A stretch of DNA of 64,000 bases. Source: Dromaius novaehollandiae. Its lineage: Eukaryota; Chordata; Aves; Casuariiformes; Dromaiidae. The translations under genes and the position numbers were made by a program. The stretch is taken from positions 67,579,559 to 67,643,558 of the forward strand of contig NC_088101.1 in NCBI RefSeq assembly GCF_036370855.1, in the 5' to 3' direction. Shown in pieces: positions 1 through 13,873 of this stretch (positions within the stretch are counted from its first letter, which is position 1; each line of letters opens with the position of its first letter). The notes beneath the pieces are model-generated. The model saw only the letters and a program-made list of their open reading frames with translations. It made no database searches and was not told where the DNA came from.

Positions 1-1857
1 TTCAAACAAGCTGATTCTGGGCTGCCACATTGAAGAATACAGCACACAAAAGTCCAGTTAGGTACAGCACTACAGTTCTCTATAGGCAACTTACATATTC
101 CTCACCTTCCCACAAATTAAGAAATATCTCCAACTGAGACAGTAAGACTTAACTGCATAAAAATCATGTTCTCTTTACTAATTGGAAACAAATTTTAGCA
201 AGGTTTCAGTGTGTAAAGCAGGAAATACAGATTTCTTTGTTCCCTCTAGCCTGCCTCGCCGTAGACTATTTACACTCTTTGTATAACAGTATCACAAAGC
301 AGTCTTTTCAAACCACAAGTAGGATATAATAGCTTTAAAACATATTTCAGAGATTAGGTAGGCCAGATATGATGGGAGTACAATCTCCCCACGAGTGTTA
401 GTGTCCAAATTTTAGGTCTACAGAAGGTAGGAGTCTTTACTGAGAACTGTTTGACCTTTGTAAGAGTTCAAAGAATACATTAGATCCTTATTTTTTTTAC
501 CAATGGATTCTGTTGCCCCTATTGCTTTTTTTTTTCTGGTCATCATAACTGATAAAACCAAAAAATTACCAGTTAAACAGTATTCCATATTATAGAAATT
601 ACCTTTGAAAAACAGAGATTAAGGCAATGAACACAGACTTGTAGCCAAAAATTTTTCAAAGATAACACCTAGAAGCTGGGAGAATATATGCAAGTATATT
701 CGCATACTCTGGAAGGGAACACACAAGAGAGGGAAGGCAGTGTCTGATCATCATACGACTTTTAAAAGTAATAGGTGCTGATCCTTAAAAGTGAAGCAAT
801 ATTTCTGAAAATGTACGTGTGACATTGAAAACACACTCCCCAACTACAAACACCTCGGCTTCTCCAGATAACCAGTATATTTTCTCTATTCTCTGTGTAC
901 GATTTGTATAGTCTGCCAAACAAATCCACCTCCCTGACTGAAGTAAGTTCTCAAGTTCTTCGTATGCACCTGCACTGTGTGACCACTTGTACCACTTCAG
1001 AAGTTTAATTTATCATATGCAGATATATGTAGACCCATAGAAATCAGAGTTAACAGTGCTGGAGAGGCCAGTTTCAGGGCTTACCTGGGCTGCTTGCAGT
1101 CCCCTTGAAGTTCTACCTTCTCCATTCTAGGGTCAGCAACCTTCAGAGAGTAGAAAGGAACTTAAAAGGAGAAAATCCCTGAAGCTTAGAGAAGAAAGAA
1201 CAACAAGATGGCAAGATGTGGGTCTCTATAAGAGCAGACAGAATCCAGCTGGCAGAAAGGGAGGAGCCCGCGGTAAGTTCAGCCACCCTAAATGCTGGGA
1301 AAGACGGGGCTCTTTAGTGTCTAAAATCCTCTCACTCCAATTACTATAAATATCATATTTTAAGAATCTGCTCAGAGGAAGGGCATGCAAATCATTTTCC
1401 TAATCAACTCTTGAAATGCTTGGTTTTTTTTCCCAAGGCAGTTCAAGAACTAGCATAGGCCTTTCTGTGTAAAACATAAGATATCCACATGTACTACCCA
1501 GCAAGACACCTGAAATGCTAAAGTAAACACCATACTGAAATCCAGGCAAATTGGCACTGAACTATCTCAAGAGTAGCTTAAAATCTTGTTTTGACTTGTT
1601 ATGGAAAGAATTTTAGCTTATTGAGCAAACTTTTAAAGTCACATTCTTGTGCTGCTTGCAGAAAAAAATATACAAATTACTCTCTACAGCCAGATAGTCA
1701 GCTCTGATAAGAGTTTTACATGGCTAAGCATGATTTAAGATGGAACAGTCTTTTCCCATATTATTCGCTGTTTCTTCCCATTCTCCCTCCACCTCAAATT
1801 CACCTCCACCTTCATTTTTAAGTGAATCCAGAGAAGTAGTTTTCCCTCGAATTGGAC

Positions 1858-1858
<1 letters not shown>

Positions 1859-1892
<34 letters not shown>
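1859..1892. repeat. A34 homopolymer
   Basis: Uninterrupted run of 34 A on the plus strand. No retroposed gene sequence is recognisable upstream of it, so it looks like a simple repeat rather than the tail of a processed pseudogene. Confidence 0.9.
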
Positions 1893-1894
<2 letters not shown>

Positions 1895-4800
1895 CTGCCT
1901 GATTAATGCTTGTACAGATGCATCTCTCAGGAAAAAGCTGTTGTAAGAATTCAAGAGTTTAGTTATCAGGTAGCACCACCACTTAAACTGTCCTTTTTTA
2001 ATGAAAATTCTGTAACTTCAAAAAAATCCAACCAAAGTCTGGAAATTACAAGTTTAAGGATAACCAATTCGCCGTTCACACAATAATCCTCCTTCATTCG
2101 TGATCCTTCAGCTCCTGATCTGCACCACTCAGACAGTCTCTACTTTGCTCTCTGTTTGCAGGCATTAATAATATTATGGCATAAATCATTCTTTGAAGAT
2201 GGGCAAATGATGCATCTGCATGGATTTTTGAAGTAGAAGGATGAAATTTTATTATCTGGGAGGTGATCATCCTCTCCCAAAATCCAGTATCTGGTTGGGT
2301 CTAGCTTGAAGTTAAATAACTTCTTACATCCATCAAGGAATCACAGCTGGCCACCAAATGTCCTTTGACTCCTCTGCTCCTTACAAGGGAAAGGATACCC
2401 CAGCTATACTCTAAGACCTCTCTGTTTGCTTCTTTGTTCCTTATGTACCCCTGGAAGATGATCTGCTCAGATTTACCTTCCCTAAATCAGTTGTTTCAGG
2501 TTGCGGAGATATGATTTTATCTCAATATACAAATCCTATTCTCATTCCTTTTAAGCAAAACTGGCCCTTACAATGCAAGCAGGGACACGGCCACCTGCTC
2601 ACTTTTCTCCCAGACAGAAGAAAACTTCAGGCCAAAAGTACGCAGTCTGATCAGACACTTGGGGTGCACAAAATGCAGCATGGCAGTACTCCTCTGGCAT
2701 GGAAGAAAGATCAGGTAAGGTAGCAGAGTGGCTATCTGATTCTCAGGTGTTTTAAACAGAGAAGAGATTTGTCAGAAGCCAGTCAGACTGTCAGTGGCTG
2801 CAGGAGGAAGACAAGACCCTCTCCTTCCTTGAAGCACAATGAAAATTAATGTCCGATGAATGTCACATTGCAGGGACAAAGCTATCAAGTAACTTTAGTT
2901 AGAGGCATGTTTTATGTAAGCCAACAATGATTAAATGTTACTGTTACTGACTAAATAATATTCCAGCACATATCAAGTTCCATTGAAACAACTTTTAAAC
3001 CCAAAACATTTATTTTTAAAGAGGAGAAATCAGAGAGAATAATGAACCCCACACTGTAAAAAAAACAAATGAAGGGAATGATCCCTGTCAGTTCAGCTCG
3101 ACCCCTGCCAGCTGAATAGGAGCTAGAGAATGGTATTGGGCATGAGCACAGTGACTAACCTCACTGTGTTACATTGAAACGAAACTTCCAAGGAATTTCA
3201 GAAAATCGTGAAAAGAGAAACAGAAATCAAGCTTAATTATGCTATCCCAGAGTCGCAGTGAAAGTGTTCCCATTTGTATGTGGTATGTATGCATGTAAGT
3301 TGTCGTACATGTGTAATAAATGCTATAATACACCTATGAGAAATGCATTTCCATTCATCTGCACTTGGATGAGAACATCTCCAGCATTTACTATATTGAG
3401 AGTTTCTTTTTAATGACTCATCATTCTCCTGGCCCTTGCCCACCTCTATAATCATTTGAGATGCAGCATAGACTATATATCTTATCCTCACATAAAGTTT
3501 TGAGAACTAAATTTTAAATTATTTTTTTCTATCAGTAATAGGACTTCCTTCAAAGTCTACTTAAAGGTCTAAAGTCATCAGATGTACAAATCATTATATG
3601 CATGACCTAAAGTATTTTTTAGAGAATCACAGATTTCTAGCATCTTTCTTTCCTTTGCAGGCCATATCACATACATTGTCACAGCCATCAATCCAAAATT
3701 GTCTGTGCTTCTGTTAAAAGGCATACTTTCATGGAAAGTTATTTGAGCAAATGCTCCTTCCTAAGTTGCAGCGAGGCTTTCCCAGCAATGGTAGGGCAGC
3801 ACACATGAGGTGGCTGAGCTATGGGCCAGCCAGCACTGGGCCCCCGATGGCTCACCAGGAGAGCGAGTCAGAGGCACATCAAACTGATTTCAAGAGGCAA
3901 GGCTTTAAGTCAGCAAGTTTGTGGAGTAGAATACTGAAACAGTATCTCTAGAGCAAAACGAAGGGAACATTGATTCAGAGGAAGGTCAAGACATGCACGG
4001 TTACATTTCTTAGAGAAGCAAAGATAAAATAAGACAAGTTTTCTGCCCCTCTTTTTAAATGCCACGTTGATAGGGGTGGTATAAATACCAATACTGTTTA
4101 TGGCTTATATAAATAAAATTGTGCATAATACTTGGTAAACTGGTGGGTGCAAAGGTTTAACTTATGCTTTCTCCAGTATAAAATTTATTCAAAGTCAAAA
4201 TCCTTTAAGGTATCTTCATTAACACTAAAAAGATGTAAAATACAAAATTCTTCTAGCAGAGAGAGCAACTACAAAGGTAGTAACCCTCACCTCCTGAAGC
4301 AGAACACCACTTCATGTTACTTGATAGCAACCCCTCTGGAAAACACATTAAACAATATTAGTATAGAGCAGCCTACTTCACAGAGAATAGAATCTTCTCA
4401 TGGTCACTAGAGCAAGCAAGAAGAAAAATGATGTCATGAAAGGTGACCTCTAAATAATTTTATGGAGGAGTGATAATACAAACCTATTCTCCCAAAATAG
4501 AAAGACACAAGAACTGCTGTAACAAGCAAAAGAGGATTAGTTCAATTGTTCTATAACACGGAGAAAGTATTTTGGTTAAAATTAAGAAATTACAAATTAA
4601 GAAATATGATTACACGAAGCTGAATTCAGTCCTCTATGACCTTTCCCATTGACAGCACGGTATGAGTAATCTATAGAAACACTAGTCTTGTCATGTTAAG
4701 CAGTGCATAGCACCATTAACACTGTAGACCTTCAAGGTTCCATAATGATAAATGGTTGTGCTGCAATAGCACTAGTTAGCATGCAGAGTGTCAAAATCTC

Positions 4801-6410
4801 TTGAGAGTCAAAATATTCCCACAAATATCTATCACTGATTACAGTTTCATAAAGCAAACATATTTCTTTCAAACAAATTGAACAATTAAAGGCAGTATTC
4901 AATTTTATTCAGTAATCAGGGTTGGTTTATTATTTTTATAAGCTATAAGACTATAAATTCATACAGTTTTAAGTCAATAAAAAGCTGCTTTTACAGTCTA
5001 TAGAAATGTTAAACTTGTAGGTGTCAAGGATTTATATGTAAATAGAGTTGAAGCTCAAAAATAGGCAAACTACCATTCTGTGCCTGTTCAAAAAATATTT
5101 AAGAGTCGTTGAACCAAGTTCAACTTCACTAAGCTGACTGACAGTCTTCTCAAATTCATCAAATGTTCACATTTTCCAGTAATATTTTACATCAAAAATT
5201 ATACTTATGTGAACTTCCTTTTGCTTTTCACAGTTAAAAAAAACCCTTAGCAGCATGATATTTCTACTATTTAATTTTTTCTAGAACAATAGACCTTCTC
5301 ACTGAAGGTAAGTGATAACAAGTAAAACACACTTCAACATTATGAACTGATAAATTACCATGGGAGCCTTCTGTTCTCACCTCTGTCCTTACATCAGGGG
5401 AGCTCAGGCAAGGACGATATTCATACTCATATAAAGAGTTCAATCCTTCCTATATTTACAAAGTGGCCCCATTTTGTTTCATAAAATGCCTCAGGGAGGA
5501 AGATTATACTCTGTGGGAGCAAAAGGTGATTTCATCTCAAAATACAAGGCAGATTATACCACAATAAGCCAACCTAGTTAAAGAAAAAAGTCAAGATAAC
5601 GCATCCATTCTACTTCCTGGGAGGAGGAAAACAAAATATGAATTATACCTTTCCCAACTTCAAGAGGATGTTTTTAAGCCAATTGTATAGCTGCTTCATT
5701 CTTTTCTAAAACCTCCAAAATATGCAAATTTTGGTAAAACACAGCATAATTCGGAAAGAAAACTCAGTTTCTTTCCCCAGCCTTCCAAACAGAGCTAGCT
5801 GTGTGCCAGGCAAACCCTCACCACCTTGCAGACTAAGGCAACACAGGACCCTGGGGAAACACTAAGCAATAATGCTCAGGATCTCTACATCACCAATCCC
5901 ACTACAAAATTTAGAACAAATAGTAGACACAGTGACAAGATTTTTCCTAACTAGTTTTCATTTAAGAGTGGCAAATATTTAGGCCAAGGTTGGCAGAGGG
6001 TACAATATGCACAATGAAAACAGGTACTAAACTAAAGAACTGGCATTGTTAAAGCTGAAGAAAGAGGAAAAAAGGTCTCTTCAGACTCCTCTACTCCCTC
6101 CCCAGCTCTAGAAAGAATTTCTAGATTTTAATTGTCTGTTCTCCTAAAGAATCTAATTTAGTTGTCTGTCAGACTTTCTGCCTTCTCCTGAAAGTATTTC
6201 TTTTCTCCATAACCCAAAGCTCAGAAACACTGGCATGAGAACACCAAGGGATTATGCTTAATAGTTGTGCACATTGGGTAACAAAGAAATTACCTCCAAT
6301 GTTCCAAAACAAGAATATTTGAATTGTGGGATCTAGGAACTACAGGAACTGTTGTCAAAGTGTTAATCTAAATAACCATCTAACCTTCACATCAGCTCAA
6401 TACTTTTATG

Positions 6411-6451
6411 TTTTTATACTGGAACTGACATTTTTTATACTGGAACTGACA
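6411..6451. repeat. Two-copy 21-nt tandem repeat
   Basis: The unit tttttatactggaactgaca is repeated at 6411 and 6432 with one extra T between the copies. Confidence 0.85.
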
Positions 6452-9294
6452 CATTTGCTTAGCACACGCCTATGTATTTTAGCCTGAAAGAACTCTTTTC
6501 TTACAAATGCGTATAGAGTGCTTCAGTTCCCTGTTTGACGTACATTCGGTGATGGAAATTAAGAAACTCTTCCAGATGCAAAGAATTTGGCATAAAACTG
6601 CTTCAAAGATTACCCTTCCATCAACCTTGACCCCTCCTAGGAAACCACATATGTGGCAATTTGTTCACATTCCCCAAAAGATGTTTCAAATATCAGCATT
6701 ATCATGGCAATTATACTTTACAAAATATTCTGCAGCTTCTAATCAAGTCAGGCAGCTCTTATGAAGAAAAAATGTTTTTTGTTCTCTTTTAAAAACACAG
6801 CTTATGAATTCTACCTGCTTACTGATAAATTTGACACTATCGGAAAAATAAGGCAGCTGATTTAGGAAACAAGAATTATTCACATTGGGAAAATATACAT
6901 TATTAACCATTTTTTCTTTCTCAATCTGTTCTTCACATGCTATAGGTAGTACAATCCTGCCACCTAGAGTAAAATCCAGGACAAGATGAAAAGTTTCAGT
7001 AAACGCACACATACTATCTGTTTAACTAATTTGGAATAGAAGAGATACCTTCCATGGCAGATAATTCAATACAAATATGTTTTCATTTTTTTAACTTATG
7101 CTACACAATATTTAGTAGGCTGCATGACATCAAAATCAGCAGCATTGCCAGAGAACTAGGTGAAATATATGATAAACACAGTTGAGAACATTTACATTTT
7201 TATTGGCCCTCTCATTACAAATATCCCCTAATATTTCCAAAGTTTCACAAAGTAGTTATCTGTTTACCCACATAAATGAGAAAGAATTCCCTTAATAAGT
7301 TTTTAAAAGAGAAATTGGTCTATTTGTGCAAACTTGACAAAATAAGCATTCCAGTTAATATACATATCACCTTTCCAAACAGATATCACTGCTTCTGAAG
7401 CAAAAAGCTGCTGCCAGCAGATAAGTAAAACACAGTCCATCAGCGGGGGTGGGGAGGGGGAGCAAAGTAATGGCAAGGCAAAGCAACTCCTTACAAAGAG
7501 CTGATTACCTTTAGCTTCAATCTATAGAAAAGCTAGGGTTTTAACATAAGTATGGAATAATGCATCCAAGTCCAGTTCTCCAGCTCACAAGGGTGAAGGA
7601 CTGATGTCTGCTGGGATCTGAATCTCAGGTTTTAAAGATTCAGAAAAATTTACAGCAACAGGTCATCCTTTTCCAAGGGCTGAAAGGACATACGTTGAGC
7701 TTTTCCATGAACAGTTATGTCAAAGTACCAAATTAGTACATAGTATTTCTCCCTCTGGTGACTGAAATATATTTGTCATTGATGCTAGATGAAGATGTAT
7801 TTCCAACTAAACAGAGCAAATGATTTCCTTCCTTGGATCCCTGTCTCAGACGTAGGAGGGAACCCTGCAGAGAACAAGCAGTCTACTCCCTCTGACTTAC
7901 CTGGTGGAGTAAAAGGTATGGCCAAGAACTCTTTCCAGAGGCTCGTTCTGGATGTAATCTCTCGATCAAAAACTTTAAAACACTTGCTGCTTGAAGCCAG
8001 GAGGATTTGCCAGATAAAGAGCGTGTCTTTTTCATATTTCTCTTCCTTAAACAGCTGCTATTCCTGCAGACTAGATAGTGACATAGCTGGACTTTGGCGT
8101 GATCTAGTATGGTCATACTCATGGTTTCATATGAGCATGGGCTTCTGTGACAGGAAAAGCATTGAGAATGAGTTGTTGCTGGAAGAAAATCTACCCTATA
8201 CTTATTGGCAATTATATGTTGCACTGGATGCACATAGCACACTTCATCTGAGGATCTAAGTGTTTTGCAAACATTAATTAAGCTCTGCACTGCTGTTATG
8301 ATTCACAGAATGCCATTATCACACCCAAGGGAGGTAGGAAAAAAAGGCATTAAAGCAAAGCAAAGAGAAGCATGCCTTTGGAAGAACACTGACTCTGGTC
8401 CCACTTCATATCAAATTAGCCTACGTGCATTCCAGGACAAAGGAGGTAAATTAAGGATTACTCTAAACATCAAGCATTCCATTTTTACATGATTCATGAA
8501 GGATTTATGATTTACTTTAACAGGTATTAATTTCTTCTGACAATTGTTTCTTTTCCTGCTATTTATGAGACTGCATATTAACATCTCCCAGTCCTATTAG
8601 CATTTCTCTTTAATCTGATTTCTTCTCTTCTTGTCCCCATGTACTTACTTTCTTTTTAAATGTTAGTCTTGACCTACTCACAATCATTTGTCCTTTGGGT
8701 ATCACATTTCCTCCAAACACCCTACCCCTCATGTTCTTTCATTTGGCTTTCTTCCCAGAAGTCAGAGAACATATTTTCCTCTCTCAACCTTTGCCACATT
8801 TCTCAATACTGCACTGATCATTTCTGTCTCCCTGGGGAGCAGACCATTTTCTATTGCTGGGAATGGCTCAGAAACAGAGCATCAACCAACTTTCATTGCC
8901 CTCTACTACCTCCTTTCTTCTCATTTCCAGGAGAGCAGAAGGGAGCATGCTGAAGGACACATAATCAAAGTTTCAGTAACTTGATTGTTTTCCATTGTGA
9001 TACCTCTTTACGATATTGGCCAAGGTATCCAAGGAAAATCAGTATGATCGGGTGCCTCTCTGAAGTGCATGTACACTAAATGCACACAGCATGGGGAACA
9101 AAGTGGAGGAATTAGAAGACTGAGTGCAGCTGCAGGGCTACAATCGCACTTGGTTTATACAGGCATCAAGTGACAGCTCACACTCACATGGGAGTGCTGC
9201 AAAGGATGGATACAGGCACTTTAAGAACTGTCCAAGACTTTTTTTGGGGGGGGGGGGGGAGGGAGAAGAGCAGCAGTGATGCACAGCTCTGCAC

Positions 9295-11622
9295 AAGAAT
9301 GGATGGTAAGCCAGCTGAAAGCTTATGGGTCAGGATCAGTGAGCAGACCAACATTGGTGATGGTGTAGGGGGTGTCTAATATCCACCACTCGATCAGGAA
9401 GAAGTAGATGAGGCCTTCTTCAGACAACTGGAAGAAGCCTCACATTTGCAAGACCTGGCACAGATGGTCCTTTAACCACCCCAAAATCTGCTGGAGGGGC
9501 AACACTGTGAGGCACAAGCAATCCAGGAGGTTTCTGGAGTGCATTGACAATAACTTCCTCAAACACAGGTGACTGAGGAACCAAGGAGGGGAGACACTCT
9601 CCAGGACCTCAGACATATAATGAAGGAAGAAATGGTCAGGGATGTGAAGGTCAGGGGCAGCCTTGGCTCTGGCAACTATGAGGTGGTGGAGTTCAGGAAA
9701 AGAAGGCAAGAAGCAGGATCACAGCCCTGGGTTTCAGGAGAGCACACCTCAACCAATTCAGGGACCTGCTTCAACTAATCCTGTGGGAGACGGCTCTGGA
9801 GGGAAGAGAGGTGCAGGAGAGCAGGTTGATGTTCAAGGCTCACCTCCTCCAACCTCAAGAACGGTCCATATCGAGGAGCAGGAAGTCAAGTAAAGGCATC
9901 AGCAGGCCTGCACGGATGAACAAGGAGCTCTTGACAAAACTCAGACATCAGAGAAGCATGCAAGAGGTGCAAGCAGGGACAGAGGGTCCAAGGAGAACAC
10001 AGAGATGCTGTCCAAGTGTGTAGGGATAGGCTTAGGAAAGCCAAAACCCACCCACGCAACAAAGGGCATGAAGGGCAACAAGAAGGGCTTTGAAAGGTAT
10101 ATCAGCAGCAAAAGGAAGACCAGGGAAAACGTGGGCTCCTGCTGAATCAGGCACACACAACACAGGGCCAAAGGACATGCAGAAGGCCAAGATAATCAAT
10201 GCCTCTTCTGTGCCTCGGTCCTTACTGCTAAGATCAGCCTTCAGCAGCTAGCTCCGGGTCTCTGAAACCCATGGAGAAGTCTGGAGCAAGGAAGACTTCC
10301 CCTCAGTGGAGAATGATCACATTAGGGAACATTTAAACAGACAGGACACACACACGGTCTATGGGACCTGACGGCATGCACCCACAGGTGCTGAGGGAGC
10401 TGGCCAATGCCATTGTCAGGCCACTCTTGATCATCTTTGAAAGGTCATGGCAATCAGGGGAGGCTCCTGACAACTGGAAGAAAGAAAACATCACTCCTAT
10501 CTTCAGGAAGGGCAAGATGGAGGGTCCAGGGAATCACAGGCCAGTCAGCCTCACTTTGGGCCCCGGGAAGGTGAGAGAGCAAAGAACCCTGGAAAAATGT
10601 TTCCAAACAGATGAAGGACAAGAAGGCAACTGGGAGTGGTCTGCATGGAATTACCCAGGGGCAATCCTGCCTGACCAACCTGATGGCCACCTACAGTGAA
10701 AGGACTAGCTCAGTGGATGAGGAGAGAGCAGTGCGTATCATTTGTCTCCACTTTAGCAAGGATTTCAGCACTGTCTCCCATAACTTCCTCACAGAACAAT
10801 GTGATGGAACATGACCTAGACAACTGTCAGGGAGGTGGACTGAAAACTGTCTCAACTGCCAGGCTCAGAGGGCTGGGATCAGTGACACCAAGTCCAGCTC
10901 GGGGCCAGTCACTACTAATGTACCCCAGGGGTCACTACTGGGATCAACACTGTTTAACACACCTGGAAGATGGGGCAGAGTGCACCCTGAGGAAGTCTGC
11001 AGATGATACAAAACTGGGAGGAGTAGCTGACACACCAGGTGCTTGTGCTGCCATTCAGAGGAACCTCAACAGGTTGGAGAAATGGGCTGACAGACATCTC
11101 TCAAAGCTTAGCCAAATCCTGTACGTGGGTAGGAATAACTCCATGCACCAGTATGTACTGGGGGCCAACTGACTGGAAAGCAGCTTTGCAGAAAAGGACC
11201 TGGGGGTCCTGGTGGACAAGTTAAACGTGGGGCAGAAATGTGCCCTTGAAACAAAAGGAGGTCGACAGTATTCTGGGCTGCATTGGGAAGAGTGTTGTTG
11301 CCAGTAGGTTGAGGGAGGCCATCCTTCCATCTACTCTGCCCTGGTGAAGCCACACCTGTGATACTGTGTTCAGTTCTGGGCTCAGCAGTACAAGAGAGAT
11401 ATGGACAGACTGGAGCAAGTTTGGCAAAGGGCCCCAAAGGTGACTGAGGGACTGGAGCATCTGACATATGAGGAGAGGCTGCGAGAGCGGGGACTGTTTA
11501 GCCTGGAGAAGAGAAGGCTCCGGAGGGATCTTATCAATGTGTATAAAAACCTGATGGGAGGGTGTAAAGAGGTAGCCAGAGTGTTCTCAGTAAAACCAGT
11601 GAAAAGAAACAAGGAAATTTCC
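9295..11622 (+). mobile_element. CR1 LINE fragment, decayed ORF2 (endonuclease C-terminus through reverse transcriptase), 3' end missing
   Basis: Broken reading frames on + match successive parts of avian CR1 ORF2. The C-terminal part of the endonuclease appears near 9560-9690. A middle segment with MNKELLTKL lies near 9918, and KGNKKGFERYISSKRKTREN near 10070-10130. The reverse-transcriptase core runs from GPDGMHPQVLRELA (10361) to GNHRPVSLT (10550). The catalytic ADDTKLGGVADTP is at about 11000-11037; the residue before the two aspartates is Ser rather than the usual aromatic. RLEKWADR lies near 11073 and [20 protein letters not shown] at 11468-11525. Frameshifts and stops show it is inactive. 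CR1 copies normally keep the 3' end and lose the 5' end; this one stops inside the ORF2 C-terminal region, without the 3' UTR or terminal octamer repeats. The 5' limit is approximate. Confidence 0.93.
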
Positions 11623-13873
11623 TATATTCGAATTCATGGCTATTACATTTAAATATAAGTTCCCCCCCACCCCAACTTAAAGGTTAAGTCGTCAAACATC
11701 TCTGAGTAAAATCTCAATAGTTTTGGAAGGCTTTATGGGCCTATTGCACATTCTGTACCAAAGTTGTCAAGCTTCAAGGCTCTTTTCTAGGAAAGGCAAC
11801 ACAAACTCCAAAAATAGAGACTATGCTTTAGCATAGTACATATATGTTAATGTTTTAAGCTTATTGGCAGCAATGACAGGAACAGCCTGGACAGTCCTCA
11901 TTTCTGTTTGTGTGTACTCCATTAATTTAGACAGGTTTTCAGAGTAAATATCAACACAGCTGTGAAATAAATATAGAGCATTGCTGAAAAACCTCAGCTT
12001 TTGTGACATTTCTGGACCACTTGCACTTTACATTCTCAGTACATTTCCTTCTTTTCTTCCTCCTTCCCCATCTGTCACTTTAACACTCCCAGCTTAAGAT
12101 CAGGGAAGGTCAAACATGCTTTTTATTTTATACCCTTTCCTGGGCTTTCCCTTTTACTTTCCACTTTCCCCCCCCCCCCCCCCAAATGGATAGGTTAGTG
12201 TCCTGAAAGATAGGGCAGAGTTGCACATAGTTTTGAACATCAAGACTTCTCTTTGCAAGAGAAAATGCTTAGCTCTCCAAATAGTTCCATCTCTTAATCT
12301 GCTGAAATTACTAATAATTTCTAGAACTCAGAATAGTACTTTTAATTAACAGAAGCTTAACATTCATTCAACCTCCTGTAGAAAGCAGCTCACTATTATC
12401 CTCATTTTAAAGAACAATTGAGGTGTTTAAATTAAAAGTCAGAGTACATGAATCAGAACTAGATCTTAACTTCCTCTCTGAAGTTTAATCTAAATGTCCT
12501 ATTTGCATCCATTGAAATTGAGATCCAAACATACTACCTTTGTTGATAATCTCCTTCAAAGAGCCAAGAAACAACAGAAGGAATCATTTCACTTGAAAGA
12601 TTCATTACTCTGTGGTGTTAGTGGGAAATTTTATAGACACTTAGCTGTAGAGACTACATATATAAATGTATACATAAGTTAGTTGAAGTTGAGTTGGGAG
12701 CAGGCAACATGAGTTTCTTTTAAGGAAGTCTTTTTCCCCGTCTTATTGCTGTGAAACTTGTCATGTGAGGTAGCAGCTATCCATTAGACTGAACCCAACT
12801 GAGTTGCTCTGGGGTGGATCCTATTGGGGCCTCAAAATGGACAAAGCATAATCAGTAAGAGTCTAGGCAAAGTGATCAAATACTGACTTGGAGTGCATGG
12901 GGAAAGCTCAGCTGGGGCTGACTGCTTTGTCTGACTGCTGAAACAGAAAAGAACCAACTCCTAGTGGTTCACTAACAGCAGCTTTGAAAGGTCTTTAGTT
13001 TTGTAGAGTATTTCCAGAGCAGGAAAAGAGCCATTATCACATAAGATGAAGAGGGCTGTGTAAAAGCTCTTGAAGCAAACTTGTTGCCAACAGTTGAGTG
13101 AGACATTGCTGCTGTGTTTTACCACTGAAAGAAACCGAAAAAGGAAAACATATCACTGTGTTTTTACTGAAGATGACAGATAAGCGATTTGCAATGGGCC
13201 AGAGCAAATAAAGCTGTAAGAAAGCCATATTCTTGTACTATAAAGAAAGTGCAGTTTCACACACAAACGCCATGCATTTACCATGCATTTCTAGAATCCA
13301 ATTTTATGGTGCTGTTGAGGGCATCTGTAAATAAAAATTCAAAAACTGTAAGTTTTTGTTGCACTTCCAGCATGATTTTTCAAGAAGTGGTAGTTTCAGC
13401 TGGCCCTGATATCATACTACCGGAGACAGGTGTGTAATAGAAAATTAGTAACAATTTTATGGAAAGACACTTGAGTATCTTCTTCCAAATTAACTGGCAT
13501 GAGTTATGATTCATAGCTTGCAAGTTGATGTAGCACCATTTAAGTGTTTCAAGGTAATAGAAAGATACCATTTTAAACCAACTTAAAGACAGGTGTTGGC
13601 AAAACCTTCTGGCATCCATACCCTTAAACTATAAAAATTCAGGGAGACTTCTGTTTTTAGATTCACATTCTAACAATAGTTTCCTCAAAAGTAATACAGA
13701 TCCAATACTTGAATTCTTGATTCTTCCATATCTCCTGATTTCTCCATTGGTCCCACTAACTATAGCCTATGGCAGAACACTGATCAAAGCAGGTGTCCTT
13801 TGCTGCTTGGCCACCACAAAAAACATTAAAACTTCAGGGACAAGAGCAGGCCACTAAAAATTTACTGATCTCC
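11623..13873. other. Intergenic, no gene seen
   Basis: AT-rich sequence between the CR1 fragment and the LTR. It contains a C16 run (12168-12183) and short chance ORFs only. Confidence 0.6.
12168..12183. repeat. C16 homopolymer
   Basis: Uninterrupted C run on plus, in a pyrimidine-rich context (12050-12183). Confidence 0.9.

Larger units (their letters stand above)
1..9294. other. Intergenic flank downstream of STIM2, no established gene
   Basis: AT-rich non-coding sequence with scattered short ORFs. Notable contents are a 34-nt A run at 1859-1892, a 21-nt tandem repeat at 6411-6451, a G-rich patch near 7444-7461, a G14 run at 9246-9259 and the largest ORF on + (7789-8259, 156 codons, not recognised). 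There are also splice-site-flanked candidate exons on + (1131-1272, 2614-2714) and on - (7901-8063). I recognise no protein-coding gene. Confidence 0.6.

Noticed and set aside
1083-1130. Minus-strand 42-nt candidate exon with a CAG|GTAAGC donor
   Set aside because: It sits just next to the plus-strand candidate exon 1131-1272; the acceptor is plausible but there is no partner exon on the minus strand nearby.
1859-1892. A34 run as the tail of a processed pseudogene
   Set aside because: The preceding sequence has no recognisable coding similarity, and there are no flanking direct repeats.
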